Source of the DNA: Xanthobacteraceae bacterium
Lineage (GTDB): Bacteria; Pseudomonadota; Alphaproteobacteria; Rhizobiales; Xanthobacteraceae
Length of the DNA stretch: 43,830 nucleotides
Direction of reading: 5' to 3'
Assembly: GCA_019746135.1 (NCBI GenBank)
Contig: JAIESI010000350.1
Coordinates: forward strand, 1-43,830
Part shown: in pieces, positions 1 through 9,628 of the stretch
Layout: every line of letters begins with the position of its first letter
Numbering within the stretch: the first letter of the stretch is position 1
The notes under the pieces: model-generated
What the model was told of the DNA's origin: nothing
Seen by the model: the letters and a program-made list of their open reading frames with translations, nothing else
Databases searched by the model: none
Translations under genes and position numbers: made by a program

Positions 1-222
1 ATGGTCCCGATCCCCTTCCAAAAACGAATCAGGATCGTATTGTCAGAGCAGAAAAATTAATGAGTTCTGACCCTAGTGCTTGTGACATAGTTACATGTCG
101 CCCGTCTGGATCGAGCTAGCCATAGCAGGCTCGATCCGGCCGGACAAGCGAGCGGGCCGATCGCACCACAGGCGTCCGCAACGTACGCTTAACTTCGGAC
201 AACGCGCGGCGCCTGGAACCGC

Positions 223-1524
223 TCACGTGGGATTCTCCAGACTGAACACCTGCCGCTGATCGTCGTAGGCAAAGATTTCTGCGTAGCGTCCCAGGCTGAT
301 CACTGCGCGGAGCGTCTCCTCGGCTGAGTCTTCCGACATGTGGTCTTCCAGTTCGTCGGAGAAGCGGCTCCAGGGAGCGGTGTGGCTCGGACGTTCGTCC
401 AGCACGCGCCTGATATGCCCTGCGAGCGGCACGTAGCAGAGGAGTTGGTGCGCAAAGAGCTGCTTGCGTTCGTCGAGCTCAGCCTGTGCAAACCGCCTGC
501 CCTCTTCGGTCAGCCGGATGTCGCCACCCTCGACCTCGGCGAAGCGCAGCCTCTGCAGGTGTTCGGCAACCGGGAACAGCTCATCGAGCTCCATGGAGAG
601 CTCGGACGCGATGACCGGCAGATCGGCATGCCCATTGAACGGCGGCGCGGCCAAAGTCTCCGTCAGCCCCGACAGGAGGTTGCTGGAAACGCGCGGCAGC
701 ACCGTTCCGACGCCGGACACCCGGTCGGGCCGCTCGGCCGCTCGCGGCTGCGCCGCGGGGCGCGCCGTCAATTCCACATAGAGGCGGTCGACGAGCTCGC
801 GAAACATCGGATCGAGCCGATCGCGCGGCTGCGGCAGGTCGATCCTGATGTCGCTGACCACCCGCCCGGGATTGGTCGAGAACACCAACACGCGGTCGCA
901 CATCAGGACGGCCTCCTCGATATTGTGGGTGACCAGGATCACCCCCTTGATCGGCAGCTTTCCCTCGGTCCACAGGTCGATGAAGTCGGTGCGCAGGGTT
1001 TCGGCGGTGAGCACGTCGAGCGCGGAAAACGGCTCGTCCATCAGCAGAATGTTGGGATGGACGACCAGCGCCCTGGCAAAACCCACGCGCTGCCGCATCC
1101 CGCCCGACAGCTCCCGCGGGTAAGCCGATTCAAATCCGTCAAGTCCGATGAGATCGATGCCGGCGATGGCGCGCCGGCGAACCTCCGGTTCGGAAAGGCC
1201 CAGTGCCTCCAGCCCGATCTCGACGTTCTCCAGCACGGTCAGCCAGGGAAACAGCGCGAAGGTTTGAAAGACCATGGCAATGCCGCTGGCCGGTCCGTCG
1301 ACGGCACTGCCGAGGTAGAAGATCGAGCCGGCGCCCGGGCGCGCAAGCCCGGCGATCAGGCGCAGCAGGGTCGACTTTCCCGATCCGGACCGGCCGAGCA
1401 GGCCGACGATCTCGCCCTCGCCCACCCGCAGGTTGACGTCGTCCAGCACGAGCAGCTCGCCCCCGTCCGGCTTGGGGAACGCCTTGCGGAGATTGCGAAC
1501 GTCCAAAAGGACCGTATCGTTCAT
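223..1524 (-). CDS. ABC transporter ATPase, nitrate/sulfonate/taurine type, with C-terminal AAA-associated domain
   Basis: ATP-binding subunit (433 aa) expected to power the permease encoded just upstream, on the cytoplasmic face of the membrane. Residues ~5–260 form an ABC ATPase: Walker A GRSGSGKS (~44–51), signature LSGGMRQR, Walker [12 protein letters not shown] and a switch histidine in VTHNIEEA. Residues ~285–433 resemble the AAA-associated C-terminal domain (AAA_assoc_C) found on some NitT/TauT-type ATPases, where it may be regulatory; this makes the protein much longer than a plain ~260-aa TauB/SsuB subunit. The ATG at 1524 is chosen over an in-frame start at 1566 because AGGAG lies 7 bases upstream and the longer form would overlap the permease 3' end. 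Spacing from the permease stop is 13 bases, so co-transcription is likely. Substrate cannot be told from sequence; no periplasmic binding protein is visible. Confidence 0.93.
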   Translation of the reverse strand: MNDTVLLDVRNLRKAFPKPDGGELLVLDDVNLRVGEGEIVGLLGRSGSGKSTLLRLIAGLARPGAGSIFYLGSAVDGPASGIAMVFQTFALFPWLTVLENVEIGLEALGLSEPEVRRRAIAGIDLIGLDGFESAYPRELSGGMRQRVGFARALVVHPNILLMDEPFSALDVLTAETLRTDFIDLWTEGKLPIKGVILVTHNIEEAVLMCDRVLVFSTNPGRVVSDIRIDLPQPRDRLDPMFRELVDRLYVELTARPAAQPRAAERPDRVSGVGTVLPRVSSNLLSGLTETLAAPPFNGHADLPVIASELSMELDELFPVAEHLQRLRFAEVEGGDIRLTEEGRRFAQAELDERKQLFAHQLLCYVPLAGHIRRVLDERPSHTAPWSRFSDELEDHMSEDSAEETLRAVISLGRYAEIFAYDDQRQVFSLENPT

Positions 1525-1537
1525 GGTCGTTCTCCTG

Positions 1538-3271
1538 TCAGCCGAGCCTGAACTTGCGTTCGGCATACCGGTAGAGCGGCCGCCAGAACGCGCGATTGAC
1601 GATGATGACGAAGGCGCTCATCACGGCGATGCCGAGAACGATGCGATGGTAGTCGCCGGCCGCCGTGGCATTGGCGATGTAAGCGCCGAGGCCCGTGGCC
1701 TCCAGGCGTTGATCGCCCCAGCTTGCGACCTCCGCGACGATGCTGGCGTTCCAGGAGCCGCCCGAAGCGGTGATCGCGCCGGTCACATAGTACGGAAATA
1801 TCCCCGGCAGGCCGACCCTGCGCCACCACAGCCAGCCGCGAATGCCCAAATTCGTGCCAACGTCGCGCAGTTCGCTCGGGATCGTCGACGCGCCGGCGAT
1901 GACGTTGAACAGGATGTACCATTGCGTGCCGAGGATCATCAGCGGGCTCAGCCAGACGTTCGGGTCGAGCTGCCACGCAAGGATTGCGGAGACGGCAATC
2001 GGAAACAGCAGATTGGCGGGAAACGCCGCGAGGAACTGGGCAATCGGCTGCGCAACGCGGGCGGCGTTCGGCCGCAAGCCAATCCAGGTGCCGATCGGCA
2101 CCCAGATGACGCTTGCGATAGCGATCAGGATCGACACGCGGACCATGGTGACAAGGCCTAGCAGCACCGCTGTCCCGACCTCCGACCAGGGAACACCGGC
2201 CGTCACGAAGTCCGCCACGCTCCACAGCGCCAGCAACGCCAGCCCGAAAACGGCCGCCGGCCAGAGACGATCGAGCCAGCGCGCGGCCAGTTTCCTGTAA
2301 GGTCCGCCGAAGGCGACGCGGCGGGGCGCCGGAAATGCCAGATACGACCGCCGCAAGGCGGTGCCGAAAGGCGTCGTTGCCCAGCGAACGAGCTGCGACC
2401 GGCGCAGTGTCGTCAACACCCAGGAGCGCGGCGGCGCAACGCCGGCCTCCTGCTCGAAGCGGAAGCGATCGGCCCAGGCGACAAGCGGTCGAAACAACAA
2501 CTGGTCGTAAATCAGGATCACGATCAGCATCACGATGATCGCCCAGCCGATCGCCCAGAGGTCACGTTGGGCCAGCGCGAGCGCGATATACGATCCGACC
2601 CCCGGCAACGTGACCGTCGTGTCGCCGACGCTGATCGCCTCGGATGCAACGACGAAGAACCAGCCGCCGGACATCGACATCATCGTGTTCCAGGCCAGCG
2701 CCGGCATGGCAAAGGGCACCTCCAGACGCCAGAAGCGCATCCAGGCGCCAAAGCCGAAGCAGCGCGACGCTTCCTTGAGCTCCTCGGGAACGGTGCGCAG
2801 CGACTGGTAGAAGCTGAACGCCATGTTCCAGGCCTGGCTGGTGAAGATGGCGAAGATCGCCGCGAATTCGGCTCCCAGCACTTTTCCCGGGGCGAGCGAC
2901 AGGAAGAAAACAACGGTGATCGAAAGAAAGCCGAGAATTGGCACGGACTGAAGGATGTCCAACACCGGCAGCAGCACGATTTCGGCGCGGCGGCTCTTGG
3001 CAGCCCAGGTCGCGTAGGTGAACGTGAACACCAGCGAAAGCACAAGCGCCGCCAGCATCCGCGATGTTGTCCGGATGGCGTATTCCGGCAGGTTCCACGG
3101 ATCGAGCCCGATCGGGGCGGCCTCGAGCTCGGCGAGCGGCTGGCCGAGATTGCGGCTCGCTTGTGCGAAAAACACGACCAGTGCGAGCACCAGAAGGATG
3201 GCGATCAGGTCCCAGCGCGTCAGCAGATGCCGGGCCTTGCCGACTGAAATGGGTGGCACCTGCAATGTCAT
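1538..3271 (-). CDS. ABC transporter permease, two permease domains fused in one chain
   Basis: Inner-membrane component (577 aa) with two binding-protein-dependent transport permease domains in tandem. The first half carries its EAA-type coupling loop around [20 protein letters not shown] (~residues 165–184). The second has a matching loop near [20 protein letters not shown] in the C-terminal half. Most members of this importer class use two copies of a single-domain permease; here a duplicated chain supplies both, as in COG4986-like duplicated permeases of anion transporters. Each half has about five to six hydrophobic segments. It is followed 13 bases later by the ATPase and preceded 48 bases away by the MgtC-like gene, all on the same strand. 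The likely substrate is a small oxyanion or sulfonate, inferred from family only. Confidence 0.92.
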   Translation of the reverse strand: MTLQVPPISVGKARHLLTRWDLIAILLVLALVVFFAQASRNLGQPLAELEAAPIGLDPWNLPEYAIRTTSRMLAALVLSLVFTFTYATWAAKSRRAEIVLLPVLDILQSVPILGFLSITVVFFLSLAPGKVLGAEFAAIFAIFTSQAWNMAFSFYQSLRTVPEELKEASRCFGFGAWMRFWRLEVPFAMPALAWNTMMSMSGGWFFVVASEAISVGDTTVTLPGVGSYIALALAQRDLWAIGWAIIVMLIVILIYDQLLFRPLVAWADRFRFEQEAGVAPPRSWVLTTLRRSQLVRWATTPFGTALRRSYLAFPAPRRVAFGGPYRKLAARWLDRLWPAAVFGLALLALWSVADFVTAGVPWSEVGTAVLLGLVTMVRVSILIAIASVIWVPIGTWIGLRPNAARVAQPIAQFLAAFPANLLFPIAVSAILAWQLDPNVWLSPLMILGTQWYILFNVIAGASTIPSELRDVGTNLGIRGWLWWRRVGLPGIFPYYVTGAITASGGSWNASIVAEVASWGDQRLEATGLGAYIANATAAGDYHRIVLGIAVMSAFVIIVNRAFWRPLYRYAERKFRLG

Positions 3272-3319
3272 CGCAGCTCACTCTTGGGTCGTGCCTTGCA
3301 TGCTCCGGCCGGTCCGGCC

Positions 3320-4018
3320 TCACTCCACGAGATGCTCGACCCTCCAACTTGCAGCCGACACGGTCGGTTCGAGGCTCAAACGGCCGACGATCCGTTCAAG
3401 GACCGCGTCGCTGCGAGCCTGAGCCGTCATATGCGCGGCGACCTCGACCCGTCCGGACTCCTCCAGGTCGGTGCTCTCGAGCTTGCGCAAGCTGAGCTCG
3501 CTGGTGCCGACGCTCTGCAACAGCAGCGCGCGAACATGCGCCTCGTCGGAACTCCGGCAGGTAACGCCGACATGGTAGTGCAGGTCGGCCTCGGTTTGCG
3601 CCATAGGCTGGCGATTGATCAGACGAACCAGGGGCCGCAGCAGCAAGTTGACGACCACGACGAACGCCGCGGCCAGTGCCGCTTCCCGGGGATGACCCGC
3701 ACCCGCGAGGATGCCGACCGCGCCGGAACACCACAGCGTCGCCGCCGTGTTGAGACCGGTAACGAACTGCCCTTCGCGAAAGATGATGCCCGCCCCAAGG
3801 AATCCGATCCCCGACGCGACCTGGGCCGCGACACGGGTCGGGCTGGACTCTCCGGGAAACAGGCCGGCGAAGATCACGAAGCTCGCGGAGCCGATGGCGA
3901 CCAACGTGTTGGTCCGCAGTCCGGCCATGCGCTGCCGCCACTGGCGCTCGAAGCCGATGGCTGCGCCGAGCAACGCCGCTGCAGCCAGATTGACGGCAGC
4001 CTGGTCCAACCCGCTCAT
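3320..4018 (-). CDS. MgtC/SapB family membrane protein
   Basis: Integral membrane protein (232 aa). The first ~145 residues contain the MgtC/SapB core: an AAALLGAAIGFERQW start, the MAGLRTNTLVAIGSA segment, GIGFLGAGIIF, and GLNTAATLWCSGAVGILAGAG. These form four to five membrane segments with the acidic/basic pattern of the family. The C-terminal ~85 residues are a soluble ACT-like extension, as in longer MgtC proteins. In intracellular pathogens MgtC acts in Mg-limited growth and F1Fo-ATPase control; in soil bacteria the role is mostly unknown. The frame is open to 4147, but the region upstream of ATG 4018 overlaps gene debris on the other strand and has no family similarity, so the internal ATG is chosen. 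It may be the first gene of an operon with the ABC importer. Confidence 0.87.
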   Translation of the reverse strand: MSGLDQAAVNLAAAALLGAAIGFERQWRQRMAGLRTNTLVAIGSASFVIFAGLFPGESSPTRVAAQVASGIGFLGAGIIFREGQFVTGLNTAATLWCSGAVGILAGAGHPREAALAAAFVVVVNLLLRPLVRLINRQPMAQTEADLHYHVGVTCRSSDEAHVRALLLQSVGTSELSLRKLESTDLEESGRVEVAAHMTAQARSDAVLERIVGRLSLEPTVSAASWRVEHLVE

Positions 4019-4090
4019 GTCAGCGTCTCCGGCTTTCAGTTGCAGCAAGTCATGCTCAATATCCTGATGAATGCCATCGAAGCGATGGAC
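4016..4090 (+). pseudogene. Histidine-kinase N-box fragment (gene remnant)
   Basis: Reading the plus strand from 4016 gives FQLQQVMLNILMNAIEAM (about 4034–4087). This matches the N-box of the HATPase_c domain in FixL/DctB-type sensor kinases, where the canonical form is QLQQVLLNLxxNAxEAM. There is no H-box before it and no G1/F/G2 boxes after it in any frame, so only about 25 codons of a kinase survive. It lies opposite the MgtC 5' end. It is interpreted as debris from a decayed or recombined two-component gene. Confidence 0.6.
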
Positions 4091-4103
4091 GCCGTCGGCG
4101 TCG

Positions 4104-4163
4104 ATACTGAGCCAGGTGATCCTGAGCCTGCAACTGCCGTTCGCCATCGTGCCGCTGGTGATG
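4104..4163 (+). pseudogene. NRAMP (MntH-like) transporter fragment (gene remnant)
   Basis: A second plus-strand frame, starting 14 bases after the kinase remnant, reads ILSQVILSLQLPFAIVPLVM. This strongly resembles a late transmembrane segment of NRAMP divalent-metal transporters, whose typical form is SQVxLSxxLPFAxxPLxxFT. The frame then runs on to 4352 without recognisable NRAMP sequence; a frame change near 4165 could restore a little more. No other part of the gene is present. Two unrelated fragments so close together suggest deletion junctions between formerly separate genes. Confidence 0.55.
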
Positions 4164-4357
4164 CGCGCGAGCAGAAGTTCGCAGGTGGCGCGGCGAGCGT
4201 CCGGTTCGTGGCGATGGTGCCGAACACCTCGGCGAGAGACGGACGCTCGCGCGCGCGCCGCCAGCCCCCTGCGGCCCGGGACACATCCGTGTTCGGCGTT
4301 GTCATCAGCATGGCGGCAACCGATCCCGGTTCCGCCCCCGCCATGTACCTAACTTAG

Positions 4358-5035
4358 TTGCGAATAGTTTGCAATTGCATATGGATCTGCCAGAAATGCC
4401 GGGTTGGCAGGTCGCAGCCATTTGGCGCGCTCACGCGCGTCTTCGACGCGCTACCGCGGCGGGCTTTTACATCGGGATTTTCTGCATTTCCTTGAGGTGA
4501 AAGCCGGCCTTGGAACGATGGGTTGACAGCACGTCGATCGGAACATATCAAGAACAAAAGCGTCGTTTCGGCCTTGCTTGCTTGAAGGTTGGACGAAGCG
4601 AGGGACGCGGCGGTGAGGGAGAACGTGGCCCCGCCCGCGGTGTCCTGGTGGAGCGCCGGGAGGCGCCGCCCCCCTGCGTCACTGGGGGGCGCGCGCCTCG
4701 AAAGGCGCGCGGCGGACCCGATGGTCCGTCGGGCCCTACGTCACTGGGCCCGGCGCCTCCCGGCGCTCCATTCCCTCGTTTCGAGGGAGACGGAAAAAGG
4801 GGAAAGGGCGAGCCCGGCAGCCCGAAAAAGTGAAGCGGCCGGGACGGCGGAGCGTCGCCTTGCCGACCCGGCGTAGATGTCTAGGGCGGCGCAGGTCACG
4901 CCGCTGGACGTCGTGCGCGTACGGGAATTCCAGAGAAAGACCGGCTGATTGGAATCAACGCCCTCCCGTTCGTCCTCGCGAACGCGGGGGATGACGCCCC
5001 CCATCGCAGCTTTCCCTTGCAGGCGAACAGGGCGT
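4358..5035. other. Non-coding gap with structured repeat
   Basis: No convincing gene in 678 bases. Small open frames here have no recognisable motifs and run through palindromes. The segment 4649–4788 is a dense set of inverted repeats (separate entry). The left part (4358–4610) is less GC-rich than its surroundings and may hold a promoter for the MgtC operon, but no clear −35/−10 pair could be picked. Confidence 0.6.
4649..4788. repeat. Multi-hairpin, cloverleaf-like inverted-repeat element
   Basis: A perfect 19-bp outer inverted repeat (4649–4667 with 4752–4770) encloses four hairpins. A: stem 4667–4674/4684–4691, loop TGCGTCACT. B: 4691–4698/4703–4710, loop CGAA. C: 4713–4718/4723–4728, loop CGAT. 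D: 4730–4736/4746–4752, loop TACGTCACT. A fifth hairpin lies just outside (4772–4778/4782–4788, loop TTT). The two 9-base loops differ at one base and point the same way, whereas their stems differ, so pairing rather than sequence seems conserved. It could be a REP-like mobile palindrome family, a structured RNA, or a recombination or protein-binding site. Confidence 0.8.
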
Positions 5036-5437
5036 CTACCGCGGCCCAGCCGGCTCGATGCGGGCCACCCGCAGCACCATGGGCGCGTGATGGTGCGCGG
5101 TGTGCTCGCCGAACGGCTCGCCGGTGATGCGGACCGGCCGCCCCTCGAGCGACCGCAGCCGTTTGCGCAGGGCGTCATCCATCGCGAACACATGGATGCG
5201 ATTGGTGCGCTCGACCTTGTCGAACTCGCCGCCGCCCCCCTCGAGGCAGGCATCCGACGCGACCCGCAGAATGGAGGCCTGCCGCTTCAGCTTGTAGTCC
5301 GGGATGCTGATGCGGACGGAGGTCAGCCGTCCTTCGATCACCTGATCCGGCGTGTTGGCCTTGAGGCACGCCGCCTGCGCCGAACCGATGGCCGGTCCCG
5401 CCATCGCAATCCCGGCGCAGCGCGCGGCCAGGCGCAT
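5036..5437 (-). CDS. Small exported protein, DUF4431-like
   Basis: 133-aa protein with a probable signal peptide (MRLAARCAGIAMAGPAIGSAQA) followed by a compact domain. It contains VIEGRLTS, a middle acidic region, and GEPFGEHTAHHHAPMVLRV near the C-terminus. The HTxHHHxPVLL-like pattern recalls DUF4431, a small periplasmic domain of unknown function; three cysteines are present. It begins on the base directly after the parC stop, so it is probably translated from the parC message. Function unknown. Confidence 0.68.
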   Translation of the reverse strand: MRLAARCAGIAMAGPAIGSAQAACLKANTPDQVIEGRLTSVRISIPDYKLKRQASILRVASDACLEGGGGEFDKVERTNRIHVFAMDDALRKRLRSLEGRPVRITGEPFGEHTAHHHAPMVLRVARIEPAGPR

Positions 5438-7726
5438 CTACTTCGCCTCCCCGCCTCCGCTTCCGTTCTTGCCCTCCGGCAGGCGGCCGAAATGGTTGCT
5501 CTTGGGGAAGCCCTTGGGCGCGAGCCGGCCGGCGTCGGAGCGGTTGCCGCGCCAGTCGGCCAGTTCCTTGGTCGGCATCGTGAAGGTGCGGCCGGCGCTG
5601 TCGATCCAGGTCAGGCCATCCGCCGACTTGAAGGTCGTCACGTCCGACAAGGAGCCGTCCTTGTAGCGCTGCAACCGCACGCCTGCGCCGCGCGACATCT
5701 CCGGCACCTGCTCGATCGGGAAGATCACCATCTTGCGGTTCTCGCCGATGCTGGCGACGAGCTCGCCTTCCACCGTGTTGATGGCGACCGCCTTCTCGCC
5801 CTCCTTGAGGTTCAGCACCTGCTTGCCCTTGCGGGTGTTGGCGAGGCAGTCGGCCTCCGGCACGATGAAGCCGCGGCCGGTCGTGCTCGCGACGATGAAC
5901 TTGCGCCCGCTGTGGAACGGGAACACCGACACCACGTCATCGTTCTGCTCGAGCTCGATGAACAGCCGCACCGGCTCGCCATGGCCGCGGCCGCCCGGCA
6001 GCTTCGACGCATCGAGCGTGTAGAATCGGCCGTTGGTGGCGAAGGCCAGTATCTTCGACGTCGTCTCCGCCGGGAACGCGAATTTCAACGCGTCGTCGGC
6101 CTTGAACGCGACGCCCGACAGGTCGGTCTGGTGCCCGCGCAGCGCGCGGATCCAGCCCTTCTCCGAGACCACGACGGTGATCGGCTCGCGCACCACCATC
6201 GCCTCTTCGATCGCCGCAACGTCATGCTCGGGCGCGTCGGCGAAGGTGGTGCGGCGCTTGCCGAGCGGCGTCTTGTTGCTGAACTTCTCGCGGACCTCCT
6301 TGATCTGGCCTGCGACCGTATTCCACTGCTCCTTCTCGGAGCGCAGCAGCTTCTCGATCCCGGCCTTTTCCTCGCGCAGGTCCTTGTCCTCGCGCTTGAT
6401 CTCCATCTCCTCGAGCTTGCGCAGGTTGCGCAGCCGCATATTGAGGATGGCGTCGGCCTGCACGTCGGTGATCTTGAAGGTCTTCATCAGGACGGGCTTG
6501 GGCTCGTCCTCGGTGCGGATGATCTTGATGACCTTGTCGAGGTTCAGATAGGCGACCAGGAGGCCGCCCAGCACTTCGAGGCGATGCTCGATCTCAGCAA
6601 GCCTATGCCGCGAGCGGCGGATCAGCACCTCGCGGCGGTGATCGAGCCATTCTTTCAGGACCTCGGCGAGGTCCATCACCTTGGGCACCTTGCCCTTGGA
6701 CAGCACGTTCATGTTCAGGCTGATCCGGCTTTCCAGCTCGGTCAGCTTGAACAGCGACTCCATCAGGATGCCGGGATCGACCGCGCGCGACTTCGGCTCG
6801 ATGACGATGCGCACGTCCTCGGTCGACTCGTCGCGGAACTCGTTGACCAGCGGCAGCTTCTTCTCGTTGTAAAGCTCCGCCATGCGCTCGATCAGGCGCT
6901 GCTTCTGCACGAGCCACGGGATTTCCGTGACGACGATCTGATAGGTGCCGCGCCCGGTCTCTTCCTTGGTCCACTTCGCGCGCACGCGGAACGAGCCGCG
7001 GCCGGTCGCGTAGGCCTCGGCGATCATGTCCGGCGGATCGACCACCACGCCGCCGGTCGGGAAGTCCGGGCCCTTGATGTATTTCAAGAGCGTCTTCGCG
7101 CGCGCGTTGGGATTGTCGATCAGAAACAGCGCGGCGTCGCAGATCTCGTGCACGTTGTGCGGCGGGATCGCCGTGGCCATGCCGACCGCGATCCCTTGCG
7201 CGCCGTTGGCGAGCAGATTGGGGAACGCGCCCGGAAGAACCACCGGCTCGGTCGACTGGCCGTCGTAGTTCGGCCGGAAGTCGACCGCGTCCTCGTCGAT
7301 GCCGTCGAGCAGAAGCCGCGCGACCTCGGTCATCCGCGCTTCGGTGTAGCGGTAGGCGGCGGGGTTATCGCCGTCGATGTTGCCGAAGTTGCCCTGCCCG
7401 TCGATCAGCGGATAGCGCGAGGCGAAGTCCTGCGCGAGCCGCACCAGCGCGTCGTAGATCGCCTGGTCGCCGTGCGGGTGGAAGTTGCCCATCACGTCGC
7501 CGACGATCTTGGCCGACTTCTTGAACGTCGCGCCCGGATCGAGCCGCAGGAGCCGCATCCCGTAGAGGATGCGCCGGTGCACGGGCTTGAGCCCGTCGCG
7601 CGCGTCGGGCAGCGCCCGGTGCATGATGGTGGAGAGCGCGTAGGCGAGATAGCGTTCTTCCAGGGCGTCGCGCAGCGCGATTTCCTGGACATCGGACGGT
7701 TCGGGGGGAATCAGCTGTTTACCCAT
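5438..7726 (-). CDS. parC: DNA topoisomerase IV subunit A
   Basis: 762-aa catalytic subunit that, with ParE, decatenates daughter chromosomes by passing one duplex through a double-strand break. The N-terminal breakage-reunion domain is clear: [30 protein letters not shown], and the catalytic tyrosine in [10 protein letters not shown] (Y127). A coiled-coil dimerisation region (~residues 440–500) is followed by degenerate beta-pinwheel repeats with GYRxxL-like segments. The length fits alphaproteobacterial ParC rather than the longer GyrA. At the position of E. coli ParC Ser80 the protein has Gln88 (HGDQAIYD). The start [10 protein letters not shown] at 7726 agrees with relatives. A small exported protein follows without a gap. 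Confidence 0.96.
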   Translation of the reverse strand: MGKQLIPPEPSDVQEIALRDALEERYLAYALSTIMHRALPDARDGLKPVHRRILYGMRLLRLDPGATFKKSAKIVGDVMGNFHPHGDQAIYDALVRLAQDFASRYPLIDGQGNFGNIDGDNPAAYRYTEARMTEVARLLLDGIDEDAVDFRPNYDGQSTEPVVLPGAFPNLLANGAQGIAVGMATAIPPHNVHEICDAALFLIDNPNARAKTLLKYIKGPDFPTGGVVVDPPDMIAEAYATGRGSFRVRAKWTKEETGRGTYQIVVTEIPWLVQKQRLIERMAELYNEKKLPLVNEFRDESTEDVRIVIEPKSRAVDPGILMESLFKLTELESRISLNMNVLSKGKVPKVMDLAEVLKEWLDHRREVLIRRSRHRLAEIEHRLEVLGGLLVAYLNLDKVIKIIRTEDEPKPVLMKTFKITDVQADAILNMRLRNLRKLEEMEIKREDKDLREEKAGIEKLLRSEKEQWNTVAGQIKEVREKFSNKTPLGKRRTTFADAPEHDVAAIEEAMVVREPITVVVSEKGWIRALRGHQTDLSGVAFKADDALKFAFPAETTSKILAFATNGRFYTLDASKLPGGRGHGEPVRLFIELEQNDDVVSVFPFHSGRKFIVASTTGRGFIVPEADCLANTRKGKQVLNLKEGEKAVAINTVEGELVASIGENRKMVIFPIEQVPEMSRGAGVRLQRYKDGSLSDVTTFKSADGLTWIDSAGRTFTMPTKELADWRGNRSDAGRLAPKGFPKSNHFGRLPEGKNGSGGGEAK

Positions 7727-7810
7727 GGCGGCTTGGGTACTGCGTCCGAATCACCCGGACAAGCGGAGATTCGGCCTGCGAACAGGCCCCTGGAACCGGC
7801 TACTCGCGGC

Positions 7811-9628
7811 TCAGGCGTTCATCCCGCTCTGCACGATGTATTTGACGTCGGAATAGACGCCGATGATCGGCGACAGGAACCGGTGCATCGCCTTCTTCGA
7901 CATCACCGTGTCGTGCAGGATCAGATAGTCGATGCCGGTGCCGAGGAAACAATTGATGGCATCCTCCGGCGTCTCGACGATCGGCTCGCCCTTGATGTTG
8001 AACGACGTGTTGACCAGCACCGGCACGCCGGTGAGCGCGTCAAATTCCTTCAGCAGCCGGTAGAGCCTCGGGTTCGCCTCCTCGTCGACCGTCTGCACCC
8101 GCGCCGTGCCGTCCACATGCACGATCGCCGGGATCCGATCCTTCCATTCCGGCGCAACGTGCTTCGCCATCAGCATGTAGGGGGAGTCGCCCGGCCCGAG
8201 AAAAATCTCGTCGGCCCGCTCCTTCAGCACGATCGGCGCGAACGGCCGGAACGGCTGGCGGTGCTTCACCCGGCTGTTGAGGATGTCCTTCATCTCGGCG
8301 GTGCGCGGGTCGGCCAGGATGCTGCGGTTGCCGAGCGCGCGCGGGCCGAACTCGGAGCCGCCCTGGAACCAGCCGATGATGCTGCCGTCGGCGAGAATTT
8401 TCGCCGTCTCCTTGCAGACGTCGGCGCTCGGCACGGCGTTGCTCACCAGCCGGACCATGCGCTTGCCGGCGGCGTCCTTGATCTCCTCGTCGCGGTACGG
8501 CTTGCCGAAAAAAGCGTGCTTGATGACATGCGCACGCGGCTGCTTCCGGACCGCAAGATGCCCGAAGTAGGCGCAGCCGATGGCAATGCCGTCGTCGCCT
8601 GCGGCCGGCTGGATCCAGACGTTCTCGAAGCCGGCCTCGCGGGCGAGCACCCCGTTGGCGACGCAGTTGAGGCCGACGCCGCCGGCAATGCAGAGGTTCT
8701 TCGCACCGGTGGTTTCGCGCAGCCACCTGGCGCGCGCGAGCAGCACGCGCTCGGTGTCGTCCTGGATCTGCCAGGCCAGGTCCTCCCAATGCTTCATGGA
8801 GGGGCTTGCCTCCCACTTCCGCTCGGCGGGGGTCTCGGTGAGCCACGGCTGATCGTACTCCGCGGGCCACGGCACCACCTTCAGCTCGCCGTTGTCGAGT
8901 TCGAGAAACGGCTTGACCGCATGCGGCCGGCCGTACGGCGCAAGCCCCATCAGCTCGCCGCACTTGTTCCAGTCGCCGAACACGTAGGTCGAGACGCGGC
9001 TGTAGACCGCGCCGAGCCCCGGCATGTTGAAAAATTCGTCGCTGAGAAATCCCCGCGTCGGCTCGAGCCAGACCTTCTTGATCGGTTCGAGGCTGGAACC
9101 GCTGAAGCTGTAATAGCTCTCGGACTCGCGCGCGAGCGGCCCGGTGTTGCTGCCCGGGGGAACCTCCTCCATCACGTCGGCGCGATAGCCGCCGACGCCG
9201 TCGACCACCATCACCACGCCTTCGTCGAACGGACACGCGGCAAAGCCGCTATAGGCATGCGCGAGATGGTGCGAGATGTTCACCACCTTGTTGGACTGCG
9301 CGCAGAACAGCGGATTGTGCCTGGCCTGCTCGCGCTCGGGCTCGGACAGATAGAACGGCATCTCCATGTAGGTGAGGCGCCGTTCGAGATCGTCGACCGG
9401 GAGCACGTAGCAATTGCGAACCACCAGATCCACGTCGTCGAGCCGGATGCCTTCGGCGTCGAGGCAATAGTCGATCACCTCCTGATAGAATCCACTGGCG
9501 TGTTTGACGCGCGTGATCCGCTCCTTGGCAATTGCAAAGGCGATCTCACCATCGCGAAGAAGGCATGCGCTGACGTCGTGGTCGTAAGCGTTGATTCCGA
9601 GAATGTAGGCGGGCTTTTGCGACATCAT
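7811..9628 (-). CDS. Carbamoyltransferase, NodU/CmcH/TobZ family
   Basis: 605-aa O-carbamoyltransferase. The N-terminal Kae1-like domain has ILGINAYDHDVSACL, the metal/adenylate-binding ISHHLAHAYSGF, VMVVDGVGGY and GGVGLNCVANG. The C-terminal YrdC-like-fold domain has FGPRALGNRSILADPR and VNTSFNIKGEPIVETPEDA. In this family carbamoyl phosphate and ATP form carbamoyl-AMP, and the carbamoyl group moves to a hydroxyl on a sugar or secondary metabolite. Full length and intact. No nod genes, polyketide genes or other tailoring enzymes are adjacent, so the acceptor is unknown; a cell-surface or secreted glycan is possible. Two start codons lie side by side (9628, 9625); the first is used. It is 84 bases upstream of parC on the same strand. 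Confidence 0.93.
   Translation of the reverse strand: MMSQKPAYILGINAYDHDVSACLLRDGEIAFAIAKERITRVKHASGFYQEVIDYCLDAEGIRLDDVDLVVRNCYVLPVDDLERRLTYMEMPFYLSEPEREQARHNPLFCAQSNKVVNISHHLAHAYSGFAACPFDEGVVMVVDGVGGYRADVMEEVPPGSNTGPLARESESYYSFSGSSLEPIKKVWLEPTRGFLSDEFFNMPGLGAVYSRVSTYVFGDWNKCGELMGLAPYGRPHAVKPFLELDNGELKVVPWPAEYDQPWLTETPAERKWEASPSMKHWEDLAWQIQDDTERVLLARARWLRETTGAKNLCIAGGVGLNCVANGVLAREAGFENVWIQPAAGDDGIAIGCAYFGHLAVRKQPRAHVIKHAFFGKPYRDEEIKDAAGKRMVRLVSNAVPSADVCKETAKILADGSIIGWFQGGSEFGPRALGNRSILADPRTAEMKDILNSRVKHRQPFRPFAPIVLKERADEIFLGPGDSPYMLMAKHVAPEWKDRIPAIVHVDGTARVQTVDEEANPRLYRLLKEFDALTGVPVLVNTSFNIKGEPIVETPEDAINCFLGTGIDYLILHDTVMSKKAMHRFLSPIIGVYSDVKYIVQSGMNA

Noticed and set aside
1..60. ATG-to-TAA plus-strand frame at the window start
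   Set aside because: Only 19 codons, no motif, and no way to see whether it continues to the left.
108..137. Nine-base inverted repeat GGATCGAGC/GCTCGATCC after the ABC operon as a terminator
   Set aside because: Twelve-base loop and no T-run on the minus strand; left as an unexplained repeat.
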